A stretch of 64,000 nt of DNA from Zelopaecilomyces penicillatus (taxonomy: Eukaryota; Ascomycota; Sordariomycetes; Hypocreales; Pseudodiploosporaceae). The stretch covers positions 3,968,001-4,032,000 of the forward strand of contig VCCP01000004.1 of assembly GCA_005765155.1 (NCBI GenBank), read 5' to 3'. A program made the translations under genes and the position numbers. Under the pieces are notes generated by a model. The model saw nothing but the letters and a program-made list of their open reading frames with translations, had not been told where the DNA came from and did no database searches. This document shows positions 1-10,969 of the stretch, piece by piece (position 1 is the first letter of the stretch; each line of letters begins with the position of its first letter).

Positions 1-14
1 TGTTCTTCTTGCAT

Positions 15-63
<49 letters not shown>

Positions 64-1220
64 CAACGGGGACGAAAAGAGAGAAAATGAAAGACTCCTT
101 GGTCATACCTGCGACTTTTAGCCTCAATCACATCGATGAGATCGTCGACGGTTGCATCGCAGCGGATCGTAATGTCGGCAGAGTTGATCCGGTATTCGCT
201 CATGACAGCCTTAATTTCATCATGGTCAATGTGTGTCAGAGGCTGTGTGCTTGTGACATTCAAACCCCCCTTATCCTTCTTCCGGAAGGTAATGTTGGGC
301 GGTTCCTTGTTGATACGGATTCCGAACCCCTCCAGTTCCGCCTCAATCACTCTCTTGTCTGTCAGGGGCTTGTTCACATCCAACACGATGAAAATCAAAT
401 GACAGGTCTTGGCAACCGCAATGACCTGCCGACCTCTTCCACGGCCGTCTTTGGCACCTTCAATAATACCTGGCAAATCGATCATCTGCAAGGGAGCACC
501 TATTGTGATGGATTCGTATCAGCATACCCTGAAAAGTATGATAGGGGTAATTAAATAATTCCTCTCTTTTCCCTTTTCCCTTTTTATTCTCGTCTTTGTC
601 TTTTTTTTTCGCATGTGAAGGGGGTTAGACCAACCGTTATACATGACTTGACCAGGCACAGAGGTCAAAGTGGTGAATTCATAGGCCGCAGCCTCAGAGT
701 GTTGGCCCGTCAGCCTACTCATCAGTGTACTCTTGCCCACTGACGGGAACCCGATGAAACCAACACTGGCCACACCAGTCCTGGCCACGTCGAAGCCTGC
801 ACCACCGCCACCTCCGCCTCCACTCGGAGTCAAGAGCTCGCGCTTCAGCTTGGCCAGCTTGGCCTTGAGCTGGCCCAGATGGAACGAAGTCGCCTTGTTC
901 TTCTGGGTCTTGGCCATCTATTTCGGGAATCGTTAGGCTCCTCTGGAACAAAAAGACCCTCCCCTCTTCCACTTCCACTTCCTCCTCCTCCCTTCCCCTA
1001 ACATCGCTACTAGGATTCCGGGTTGCGTTTTCGGGGTTGGATGGGAGAGAATGGCGCTTTCGGGTTCACCCAACATACCTCGGCCTCAATATCCTTGATC
1101 TGTGTGCGGTTTCCATCCGTCAGCGTTGTCGTCCACGAATTGAAGTTGGGGTTGGTTGGGGCTGCGCGGGGGAAGGGAGGGGGACAACGTCACGATACCT
1201 TATCCACAGTGGTCGCCATG
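1..1220 (-). CDS. rbg1: DRG1/Rbg1 family developmentally regulated GTP-binding protein (3' part cut off by window edge)
   Basis: OBG/DRG-family GTPase. The family binds translating ribosomes together with a Tma46/DFRP1-type partner and acts in the cytoplasm in translation. Exons seen: about 1199-1220 (start MATTVDK), a 21-nt exon 1079-1099 (IKDIEAE), 635-917 (MAKTQKNKAT..., glycine-rich linker, P-loop GFPSVGKST, switch region YEFTTLT) and 109-499 (G3 box DLPGIIEGAKDGRGRG, then the start of the TGS-proximal region). The gene continues past position 1, so the NKID G4 box and the TGS domain are not seen. The glycine run after LLTPS and the PGQV motif favour DRG1 over DRG2. Introns 500-634, 918-1078 and about 1100-1198 are GT-AG. 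Joining exon 1 to exon 2 in frame needs one base fewer than the canonical donor gives (see findings). The intron at the left edge carries a GTA microsatellite. Confidence 0.9.
15..63. repeat. (GTA)n microsatellite inside a DRG1 intron
   Basis: Uninterrupted GTA/TAG triplet run of about 49 nt. It lies just downstream (in gene direction) of the donor at 108, so it is intronic. Confidence 0.95.
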
Positions 1221-2158
1221 ATGAAGAGTGTTTTTGCCGCGTAATACTCTGGGGTCTTCAAAGGGGCTCAGCCCACGCCGACTATGACGTTCGAGTAGTT
1301 GAAAGACTCAAAGTCTTGTGTTTTGTGGTGTTGTGTGTGCCACAATGCGGGTAGTATTCGGTGAATCTTCTGTGGTGGTGGGCTGGTGGGGTAAATTTTT
1401 CACTCGTCCTTTGTGCGACAACCAATGATGTCAGCCAGCCACCAACCTGTTTCTGGAGAATGCGCGCAGCAAGGCCAATCACTTGCTCTGAGATACATCT
1501 GGGAATTAGCAGTCAACATAAACGTATTGTAAGATAGAATAGAGGGACACCAAGTAGATGGCGTCTGTTGATCCCCTACTACGTGTATTAATCCATAGTC
1601 TGTATGTCTGTGGGCACTCTGGGCATCTACACCAGTGAGCAAGGGTATATACAGAGCAGCCGTATCCGCTGTGTCTTCCCATACTAAATCACTCCCTCAT
1701 GTCCGAAACTCCCTAGAACAAAAACTCAAGAGGGACGCAGTATGAAAGGAGACAAAACTTGTACAATCATCATGGTGTGTGTATCTTCATGTTTTCGAGC
1801 TTGTTACAACCAGAGAGGTATCTCGCTGCTCGACTCTGATATCAAAACGCCTCATCTCGATGCTCCCCCCCCCCCCCCCCCCCCCACTAAACCCCGGCGC
1901 GCTCCTTAACGAAAAGCAAGGCATCCAAAGTGTTGCTGCATTGAACCAGCCAACATGTTTTGCACAAGGTATCCCAACCTGATTCCATCATCAAACCTAG
2001 GGGACTGCAGTGCTTGTAAGACCGCCTCCTCCCATCTATAGACGCAGGCCAGACAAAGAAAATAAAAAAAGAGTAACAGTGATAGTATAACATTATATCT
2101 CCTTTCAAGCCTCTTCGCTTCATTTCGTCCTTCACTGGATATTTTTTTTTCATTACGC
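1221..2158. other. Intergenic: DRG1 promoter and 3' flank of the Hos4-like gene
   Basis: No gene recognised. Contains a 21-C homopolymer at 1865-1885. Short open frames here lack domain signatures and are not called. Confidence 0.6.
1865..1885. repeat. Homopolymer of 21 C
   Basis: Uninterrupted C run, G-quadruplex prone on the opposite strand. Its exact length in the assembly should be treated with caution. Confidence 0.9.
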
Positions 2159-5100
2159 TCAGGTAGAGGAGCCATTAACGCCGTTAGGTAGGTCTCCATT
2201 GGTCGCTATTGAATCAACCTTGGCTTCTTCCAAGTTAGAGTGGCCATTCGTGCCATTTACAAGAACTTGGGCGGACGTGGCCGAGGTTTGACTGGTAGGT
2301 GGTGAGTGAACTCCATTTGAGAGCTGTTCGGGCTTCTCATAACCCTTGATAAGATGCTGGAGACCCTGCTCCAAGCACATGCGGGTATAGTCTGGGTCGT
2401 CAGGAAAGACCTGTACAAGGCCTCGTCGTGGTACGCGTGTCTCGGGGAAGGGGGTTTTGCTCGTCTCGTGGCGGGTGGGCATTTCCTCGCCCACCATTGT
2501 TCCGTTGACGTAGTATTTGTGCCGAGGCGCAAAGCCGTGAAACCGGCTTGCATCTGGGTCTTGCTTCCATTTCTGTTTTGTTTTCCATCCAACTGTCTCT
2601 GATTCACTCTCCATAAGCTCACGATATTCAACGCCGAGCTTGACATCTCTCAGATGCGGCAAGTTGGGGATTATGCTCATAAGATCAGACACCTGAAATT
2701 GACATGTTAGCACACGGAGAAGTCATCAGGGAAAAACGAATCCATCTAGTACACATACCTTAACGAAAAACATATCCATGTTCAAGAATTTGTCCCATGC
2801 CACTCGTTTAAGATGCTCCTTGGACTGAAAGCTTAGAGCCGAAGGGCCCTCATCGCCGTAGTATCCAGGAAGTTGGCGACCAAGATCCCACAACTTCTCA
2901 GCAACCAAGGCATAGCGAGTCCATTCGGTTCGCCATATAGTCAATTTCGCAAGGTTTGAGACTGGCACTCGTTCCCAGGAGGGGTCTAAAGTCGCGTTAG
3001 CAAGCCTCACCACAAAGATTGACAGTTTCAGACACAGCAAGTCCATTCTAACTCACATTTTGAAAGTTCTAGGTCTTTGTCTCCTAACAAGAGAGCAACG
3101 TGAGTGTTGAGCACCCATTGTTCACGGCCCTCTGGTGTATAGTTCGCCTCCGGGCGTATCGTGTCGTATCTTACGCCCTGCATATAGCGGAACTTTTCAA
3201 CAATGTCCGAGACCTTTGGGTTAGGGCTCACGTTAAGCCAACGAAGCAACGGGGGGAGTTTCTCCAGTCGAACGCGCTCCTGCTCCTCACGAAGTCGTTT
3301 TTGAGCAGCCTCCTCGGCAGCTCGCTTTCGTTCCATCTCCTCGCGATGCGCTTGTTCTAGACGTTCACGCTCTTTGCGCTCTTCCTCCTCTCGTTGCCGT
3401 TGGGCTTCTTCGGCAGCTTCGCGCTCTAGTTGCTCCCTTTGTAGTCTCTCTTCCTCTTCACGTTTCTTGCGCTCATCTTCTTCCTTCTGCCTCCTTTCCT
3501 CCTCCTTTTGCCTCTTCTCCTCCTCCTCCCTCTTGCGTTGCTCTTCTTCCTTCTTGCGCTGCTCCTCTTCCTTCTTACGTTGTTCCTCTTCTTTCTTTTT
3601 CTGTTCTTCCTCCTTCTTTCTCTGTTCCTCTTCGTTCTTTCGCTTCTCTTCCTCAACACGGCGCTTTTCCTCTTCTTGACGACGGGCTACGTCTTCGGCT
3701 TCGCGGCGTTCACGTTCAGCTTGCTCCCGAAGTTTGCGAGCTTCTTCTTCTGCTTCTCTTTTTTTCTGGGCCTCGCGCTCCTCTTGCTCCTTGCGTTTCT
3801 TTCTCTCATCCTCCTCGCGCTGGCGAAGCTCCTCCTGTTCGCGCTTTTTCTTCTCTTCAACCCTTGCACGCCTCCGCTCGTCTTCCTTCTTTGCGTCTTC
3901 ACGTTCGATCAGCTCCTTCTTCTTCTTCACGTCTTCCTCTTCCCTTTCCCGAGCTTTACGATCATTGGTATCCTGTGCGTCTTTTGATGGGTCTGCGTCC
4001 GGCATTGCTGTGTCAACATCTTCCGATTTGATACGTGTGACCTTGTCATGTGGTAGCGTCCGTCCAGAGTCTTTTCGATGCAAGTCTCGTTCTCGTTCTT
4101 CATGAACTCCTTTGACTTCTTCATCCCGCCCTTTGCGAGCAGAAACAGTGGAAGTTTTGCCAGAACTATCGCGAGATGAAATTGATTTGCGGGGCTTTCC
4201 ATCAGCAGAAGTTGGCCGTTTGGATAGCCGTTTCTCCTGGTCATCACCGTCAAGACGACGTCGCTTGATTGGTGCTTCACTGCTATCTTTGTCGCAATCG
4301 CTAGGTCGATCGGGGGTGAGGCTGGTGCGATGCCTTTTTGCCACTCCGTCACCCGATACGGACAGTCGGTCTTTAGATCCGTCACGCTTTAAGGCTTTGG
4401 TTCTGTCATGATACCGCTCGGACAACTTGGGCTTTTCCACACTCTCATCGTTTCTGGATTCGTGTGGACTAGATGGATCTTTCATTGACGGTGGATTGGA
4501 CGTCATGCTGCCTCGCTTTTGCTTCTCGCGCTCGCCTCTCAACTCACCTTTTGAAATCAGCTTTCTCCTGGGCTTCACAGCCTCGCCTTCAGACGAAATG
4601 GCAGTGAGATCTGATTCGGCGCGCTTGGCCTTGAGTGGCTTGTGTGATAGAGTAGGTGATAATTCGCGGTCAGAGACGTTAATAGATGGAAGCCTCTCAT
4701 CTTTCTTCGGCCTCCCGGGTCCACGTTTATGGTTGTTTTCCTCGCCGTGACTTGTGAATGAGTCTGACCTTCGCTTTTCCTGAGGGCTGGCAAGTTTTGA
4801 GGATCCGGATTTTTTCCGAGGCTCTCCATCTTGTGAGGGACTTGACAAGGTGCGCTTGGGAGGTCTTGCTTCGTCCTTGGCCTCCTCTCTCTTGGCTCGT
4901 TTCTCCTCTCTTTCTCTCTCCCGTTCTCGTCGACCCTGTGCCTTTCCTGTGTCCTTATGAGAACGTTTATACTCATCATAAGCATTTTTCAACATGTGTT
5001 CTTCCTCTTTCCAGTTCGTTCCTTGCCGACGTCGGGCAATTTCATAGTACGTCTCGCCTTTAAATCGCCGTGTGGGGTCGAATCCTTGCTGTTCCAAAAG

Positions 5101-7095
5101 GAGTTCAACGACTTTGATGTTTTCCTGGCCGATGGCGGCAAGAATTGGCGTAGCAAACTCAGATGGCAATGTGACAACCGGAGGTGGGTCGGCATTTGCG
5201 CCACCCAAACCTAACAATAGCTGTATAACTAGATCGTGCCCACCTCTGGCTGCCGCAACCATAGATTCGGGGTCATCATACCCTTCTTTCACCTGCAATA
5301 TTCGTGCCACGGTCTCCTCATCGCCCCGTCCGGCAGCCTGGCGCAAAGTCTTGTCGTCGAGCGGCATGTAAAGCAAGTCATTCCGTGTTTTGGTCGAGCG
5401 AACATTTGCACTTCTTCTGTTGGTTGAGCTTGAAGTCATGGCAGCTGGTGATTGACGAGGGCTGTCTGGGGCATGCGATTCACGGGCGTCATGGTAGTCG
5501 AGATGAGAGTGGCGATCCTCTGACGTACGACGACGTTCACCCGCTCGCTTTTTGGCCGCTGAAAGTAACTCCCGAATTTCGCCAGCATTCTCTGTGTCCT
5601 CGGTGACCCGGTCGATGGGCTCTTCGCCATTGACATTCGCTTTTCGAGGGTTTACCCCGGCTTCGACGAGCAGTCGAACAACACCAGCGTGGCCATTATC
5701 AACCGCATCTAATAGTGGTGTATCCTTATCATAGTTGACACAGTCCAGGTTACAACCGGCCTCGATCAAAAGTTTGACGATGTCCTCGCAGCCATTAATT
5801 GCAGCAATCTGCAGGGGGGTGTTGCCCGCATAATCGGCAACATTAAGGTCCTCGGGTCGGTCACCGAGCCGCTGCTTCACGCTCTCATACTCCCCTCGAG
5901 CACAGGCACGAGCAAGAAGAGTCTGTCCATGTGCGTCAAGGTGCTTTTTATGGGGGGGCATCTTAACCGGCGAGGCATTGGACTCGGCCGTCGCCGGGGT
6001 TGTGAGACTTCGTAGCTTGGAGCTTCGAGGATGAGGGCTGCCGCTGGTTGAGGATTCATCAGATTGATAGTCAGTAGGCTGCAGCGGAGGGGGTAAACGC
6101 TTCTTCTTCTGAGCAACACCAAGAGAGTTCTGGTTTAAGAGTTGGTTTGAGGCGGTCCGTCGATGCTGCCGAGGTTGAGGGGAGATGGAGCGCGTGTGAG
6201 AATCATGGTGCGATGGCTTAGCGGGCAGGGTCATCTTGTGGTCCCTAGATACCCTCCCGCTTTCTAGAGTGACACTCGTGGTACGTTGGCGACGGGCTTT
6301 TCGGCTCTCGGCCTCATCGTCCGAGTCGGCTCTGAGGGCCTTGCGCTTGTGAGGGTGAGGTAACAAACGTTCGCCGGATTTTAATTTTTCGCGAAGGGAT
6401 GCCTTGGAGGATAGTTTGTGATGAGAGCCCTCTGAATCGGAAGGTGAGACTGCTGCTGCGTCAGATCGTCGACGGTGATGATGTTGATGTTGATGTTGGC
6501 GTTGATGTTGGCTCTGATTATTGGGGGGAGATGCAGGCGCAGAGCTCAGGCCGCTTGAGGCGCCATCCTTATTGCGATGTTGACGGTCCTTGTCGAGGGA
6601 ACTTGACAGCCGCTTTTTCTTGGCAGCTTCGCTGGGCCGGCTGACAGTTTGATTCCTGTCGGCGTTGTTGACAGAATTACCCGTGTGACCATTGCCTCTG
6701 ACAGCATCGCCATCACTCTCACTCTTGTCCTCTTGCCTGACCTTGCGGGCTTTGGATGGAGAATGGCCGTCTTTGCCTGGAAGGACAATCGTCTCAGCGT
6801 CTGAGTCGCGGTCGGCAGAAGCTGTCGGAGCATCGTCAGAGCGGGCGATCGTGGCAGACAACGCCGGAGGAGTCACTTTCGGCTTCGCGTCTTTGGCAGG
6901 TGAGGAGGCCCGCAGGTTCGTCAATGGAGATTTCCGATCGGCGTCAGAGCCAGAGCCTTGCCGGGATTTCTGCTGTTGTCCCAGCTCCTTCTGTGGCAGC
7001 TGCTGCGGCGGCGGCGGCTGCTGCTCCTGAGGGGAAGCGCCGGAATGCTTCGGCAGGTCGGACACGGCAGCATTCTGCGCGTCCATGTCATTCAT
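2159..7095 (-). CDS. Ankyrin-repeat protein with long charged helix, resembling Set3-complex subunit Hos4
   Basis: Predicted 1599 aa in three exons: 3057-7095, 2759-2985 and 2159-2692 (introns of 71 and 66 nt, phase-consistent). Residues 1-380 are a disordered, Ser/Pro/Gln/His-rich nuclear-type region. Ankyrin repeats begin near 387 (DAHGQTLLARAC..., GNTPLQIAAINGCEDIVKLLIEAG, DTPLLDAVDNGHAGVVRLLVEAG), and more degenerate repeats lie around 570-700. Residues of about 1047-1276 are an almost pure E/K/R helix, followed by a conserved C-terminal domain (LPPLLRWLNVSPNPKVSDIVEKF...). Fungal proteins with this layout are the filamentous counterparts of yeast Hos4, a Set3C histone-deacetylase subunit; that link is an inference from architecture. 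The ATG at 7095 is preferred because TTCTTCAG directly precedes it, like a 5'UTR intron acceptor, although the frame stays open upstream to 7302. Confidence 0.85.
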
Positions 7096-8971
7096 CTGAA
7101 GAAATTGCCAGTGTCTACCACCATCCTGGAGATGCAAAAGAGTCGTTGGCGAGGACGCCGGAGACGGAGTCGATTGAGCGCGTCGTGAAGGGGGCAGGCC
7201 AACCGCCAAGGCAGCCCCTATCGAGGATGCTTGCTGAGAACCAGACAAAGCGGGCACGCCACGGTGTCTCGAGGAGGCAATGCAACAAAAACAACGGCAC
7301 ACGGCAAAGAGATGGGCGATCGCAGGCGCAAAAACAACAGTAGAGAAGCCGGAGGTGCGGCCGTGATGCGGAGGAGGGCGGGTGTGGCGAGCAGACGCGA
7401 TGTGTGGGATGGAATAGAGGCTGTTGGTATTTGGTGTTGGGGGTCGCTGTCGCTGTCGATGGTCGAATTCTGGAGGTGTCGAGTTGGTGGTTCACCGTTT
7501 AGCAGGCTGAACTCTGGGCTGTGTGGGAGCTGGTGGGCCAGGCTCTGAAGCAGGCTCTGGGCATTGGCTGTAGGCTGGGGGCCTGGAGGAAAAGCACCAA
7601 TACGGCTGGGGGCTACAAGTGATTGAACAACTGAACAACTGAACAGCTGGGAAACGGGACTTGCGAGACTCTGCCGAATCCTCGTCGACTCCGCGACCAC
7701 TGTCCACTGCAAAAAGCGAGGGCAAAAGTCTGATCGCCACCGCCTGATTGGCCCGCAGCAAGAGGCTGTCCGGCCGGCCATAGAGACTCGAAGCGCACTT
7801 TCGTCTGGGCCGAAACAGCGCGAAGCCCCAAAAATCCCAAAATGCCCCAGTGAACCAAGCCCACAGGCATGGACCAGCCCAACACGCCAGGCCAGCCGGC
7901 CAATCACGGCCCAGGCCAGCCCTCCTCCCCAGCCATCCCGTCGCCGCCTTTGCCAGGTGTCCACTTTGAAGCAGGCACTTGCAGGTACTTGCAGGTACAT
8001 GCGTCGCATCTGACACTCGTTGTGGTCATCCAAGCCGTGAGCACAATTTACTTCCAGCCCACCCTGCATGGGAGAGGCTCAGTTAGCCGTGGGCAGAGCC
8101 TTGAACCTGTGAAACAACACCAGGCATGCTGGGATGTACCGGTCGGTACCCGCAGTGAAAATGCATGTGTTATTGCAACTCGACGGCAGCCCGCCAATCA
8201 ACTGCATCGCGTGCCTCCACAAGTACCGCCTCCTCCTCTCCACGCTGTCGAGGGCCAGCAAGATGTACGTACCTGCCTACTAATGTACTGTAACTTGATT
8301 GTTCAGGTACTTTTAGGTGTAACACCCAGTCAAAACCTTGTCTTCAAATATAATGATACGAGTCCATCCTGCTTTGGAGAGCAGCGTCAGCCCTGTCCTG
8401 TCCAAGTCGGCTGGAGCTTTAATTCGCAATTGATTGTGAGCGTGGCTTTGGATCAGGTCTGATGAGCAACGAAGTACCTTCTCCGTACCCAGGGGCGCAC
8501 TAAAGCACCTGGCATGCACCTACTGGATACCTCTAGTGTTACCTTAGTATTAACCCTGCCCAGTGCTACTACTAGTGATTACGAGCGAGCTTTGCTGGAA
8601 CTTTGGCTAACCCCGAATCGTCCTTTCAATTTGCGACACTGCAACGTTGTTAGTGCCACTTGGCTTGGCACCCCTTGGAAAACACATACCTGCCAGCTCT
8701 TGACGTCAACCTGGACAGATCATATCCCTCTGAACCCATCGAGTGAGACAACCCGCCACGCGATATAACTGTCGCACCGCCTCAGGGTCCTGCGCGGCGA
8801 TAACAGGCAGCACAGTGCTCGCTTCCCCAAGTCCGAACGACCCGATCAGAAAGACCAGTCCAAACGAGACACGCAAACAAGCCCATCGTTCAGCCTACTT
8901 GTCGTCGTCTCATCTCCCGCCCATCCGAACACCTGTCTATCATCTTATCAACAACCATCATCCCGTCAACT
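7096..8971. promoter_or_regulatory. Divergent intergenic region between the Hos4-like gene and ALKBH6
   Basis: 1.9 kb with no convincing coding sequence. It holds CCAAT boxes (ATTGG at 7746-7750, CCAAT at 7900-7904 and 8194-8198), a perfect CRE palindrome at 8701-8708, and repeated GTACTTGCAGGTAC-type motifs near 7975-8000 and 8266-8320. Open frames over 7218-8069 look like byproducts of the GC-rich leader. Confidence 0.6.
8701..8708. promoter_or_regulatory. TGACGTCA CRE-type bZIP site
   Basis: Perfect 8-bp palindrome about 265 bp upstream of the ALKBH6 start codon. It is the consensus for ATF/CREB-class bZIP factors; occupancy is unknown. Confidence 0.55.
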
Positions 8972-9894
8972 ATGGCAACAAATGACGGCATCGGCCTTCC
9001 TCCATCCCTCGAGCCGGCCAAGATAGCATCCCTTCCACCGACAGCTTACTACATTCCCAACTTCATCACCGAGGATGAAGAACAGATGATACTCGGCAAA
9101 GTATTAACTGGCCCCCTCACGTCGTTTTCCGCCACATGTCAAAATCGCTGAAAGGAAGGACCCGGACTAATAAGCCTCGAACTCAGATTGCCGCCGCTCC
9201 CCGGCCCCGGTGGAAGCGGCTCACTCATCGACGATTACAAACATGGCCCTCCGATCTCGTACAGAACAAGCTGCTTGATGCACCGTTGCCCGCTTGGCTC
9301 GAGAGCCCTGTAGTGTCCCGTTTGCTAGCTCTCCCCCTGACAGCGTCGACAGTCGCCTCCGACGAATCGAGCCATCGCCACATCTTTACTGACAGTCCCC
9401 ATGAACGCCCAAATCACGTTCTTATAAACGAATATCCTCCTGGCATCGGTATCATGCCGCATAAGTTAAGTACATGAGATGTGGATGAGCAGTTTCCTTT
9501 ACTCCGAAATACTCATCTACTACCGTAGGATGGCGCTGCGTACTGGCCCGTTGTGTGCACCGTTAGCCTAGGCTCGAGTCTCTGCTTGAACCTCCATCGC
9601 AGCAGAGACGATGGCGCTCTTGATGCCGAACCTATATGGCGAATACTCCAGGAACCCCGTAGCCTCCTCATCACTACAGAGGACCTATATACAGATTATC
9701 TCCATGGGATTGCGGACATTGACGAGGACCTCGATCTATCTCCCGATCGCATCGTAAACTGGTCATTGCTTGGAAATCCCGAGGCCTTTACCAGCGGACG
9801 AAACGAGCGGCAAACTCGCACAAGTCTGACCTACCGAGACGTGTTGAAGGTATCGAAAGCCGGAAGCAAACTTGGTCTGTTTTCCAGACGTTGA
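8972..9894 (+). CDS. ALKBH6: AlkB homologue 6 (ALKBH6)-like 2-oxoglutarate/Fe(II) dioxygenase
   Basis: Three exons: 8972-9100 (MATNDGIGLPPSLEPAKI..., YYIPNFITEDEE), 9187 to about 9464 (PRPRWKRLTHRRLQTWPSD, HVLINEYPPGIGIMPHK) and 9529-9894 (DGAAYWPVVCTVSLGSS..., LYTDYLHGI, RTSLTYRDV). The HxD iron ligands (PHKD), the distal His in YLHGI and the 2OG-binding Arg in the RxSLTxR motif are all present, so the fold and active site look intact. The family performs oxidative demethylation; the ALKBH6 substrate is not settled. The HxD motif is split by the second intron. There the visible GT donor leaves phase 2 while the only good acceptor starts in phase 0, so the join needs one extra base. This may be an assembly indel or real damage. 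About 257 aa if joined in frame. The stop lies 24 bp from the stop of the convergent neighbour. Confidence 0.85.
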
Positions 9895-9918
9895 CAGCCA
9901 AGCTGCTCAAGTGGGCTT

Positions 9919-10969
9919 TTAAAACACAAACGGGATCATTTTCCATCTCCTCCTCACTTGATTGGGTCCAAACTTGCTAGCATACCATTGCTTGGTTCCA
10001 TGTGCCGTGGCACCGAGATTGACTGCTACGAAAATGACTCCACATAGTACCGTCCTGTTAAAAAGACTCCCTGGTGGGGCGGCGATGAAGGCCAGAGCCA
10101 CGTAAAGAAGGCATTCCGAGGTGTAGTGCGGACAGATGATATACTGGAACCAGCCCTCGCTAGGCAGGGTGTACTTTTGAAGGCTTGCTAGGTATCGGTG
10201 GCACTGGTTTTGTTTAGCCCAAGCGAAGAAGAAAACGACTACTCCGAGCAGGATTCTTGGTGTCAGAAGTTGTTGAACCTTGAAAGACCTCCAAGGTTGA
10301 AGAACCGCATCTGATGAGCTGTCTGTTAGTCCCTGATTGTCCTGCAATGGAAAGTCATATGTGCGGAGCGGCAGCTGGTGACCCGGACTTACCAGATCCT
10401 TCAACCCAGACAGACATGCCCATGGCTGTGTAAAAGGCCCATCCCATGATCCAGTGGACAAACCACATGGGGGATGACCCTGGTTTTGTTACGATGAGAC
10501 TCTCATACAGCCGCCTCGTGCCTTGAGCGGCCATCAGGAGCCATGCGACATACACCCGGCCCAACTCCACGGAAGAACTTTGAACGACAGTATGACGCTG
10601 CAGCCGAGCCACGGTCTGCATGATAGAGCCTTGGCGGACATACTGCAGAGCCCAGAACACCGACCAGGAAACCGAAACGATGTAGAAATGCAGGAACCAC
10701 GAGTGAGGAACCTGTCCGTAGCTTGTGACGCGGTCCAAGAAGCCGCTCAGTCTTCTTTGTTTCCCGGCCTTGCCGTTACCCGCCGTTCTACCTCTTCCTA
10801 CGCCATTTTGGGGGCGTCTGGCTCCGTAGTCCATGAGGGCTTTGCGCATGTTGTCTGGGAGGATATGCAGACACGCAATGAAGGCAGCGGTGAGGATAAA
10901 GAACGCCTGGCACCAGTTGGCTGGCGACAGGGCGAGTGCCCGGTTGGCGATGGTGTTGAGCACCTCCAT
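9919..10969 (-). CDS. dfg10: Polyprenol reductase, SRD5A3/Dfg10-like steroid 5-alpha-reductase family
   Basis: 322 aa from exons 10393-10969 and 9919-10310. The 82-nt intron has an ACTAAC branch site about 15 nt before the acceptor, which decides between several AGs and gives a consistent phase. The protein has about six hydrophobic segments (AFFILTAAFIACL, WFLHFYIVSVSWSVFW, VYVAWLLMAA, ILLGVVVFFFAW, CLLYVALAFIAA, VLCGVIFVAVNLG) and the family's C-terminal steroid-dehydrogenase signature (YIICPHYTSE, HGTKQWYASKFG, ending IPFVF). The enzyme saturates the alpha-isoprene unit of polyprenol to make dolichol in the ER for N-glycosylation. The start is the ATG at 10969; an upstream in-frame TTG is not used. 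Confidence 0.85.

Noticed and set aside
3374..3987. Long plus-strand Ser/Arg and Leu/Phe-rich open frames
   Set aside because: Antisense shadows of the E/K/R-rich helix of the Hos4-like gene.
7218..8069. 283-codon minus-strand open frame upstream of the Hos4-like gene
   Set aside because: No domain, skewed composition, overlaps CCAAT boxes and the likely 5' leader.
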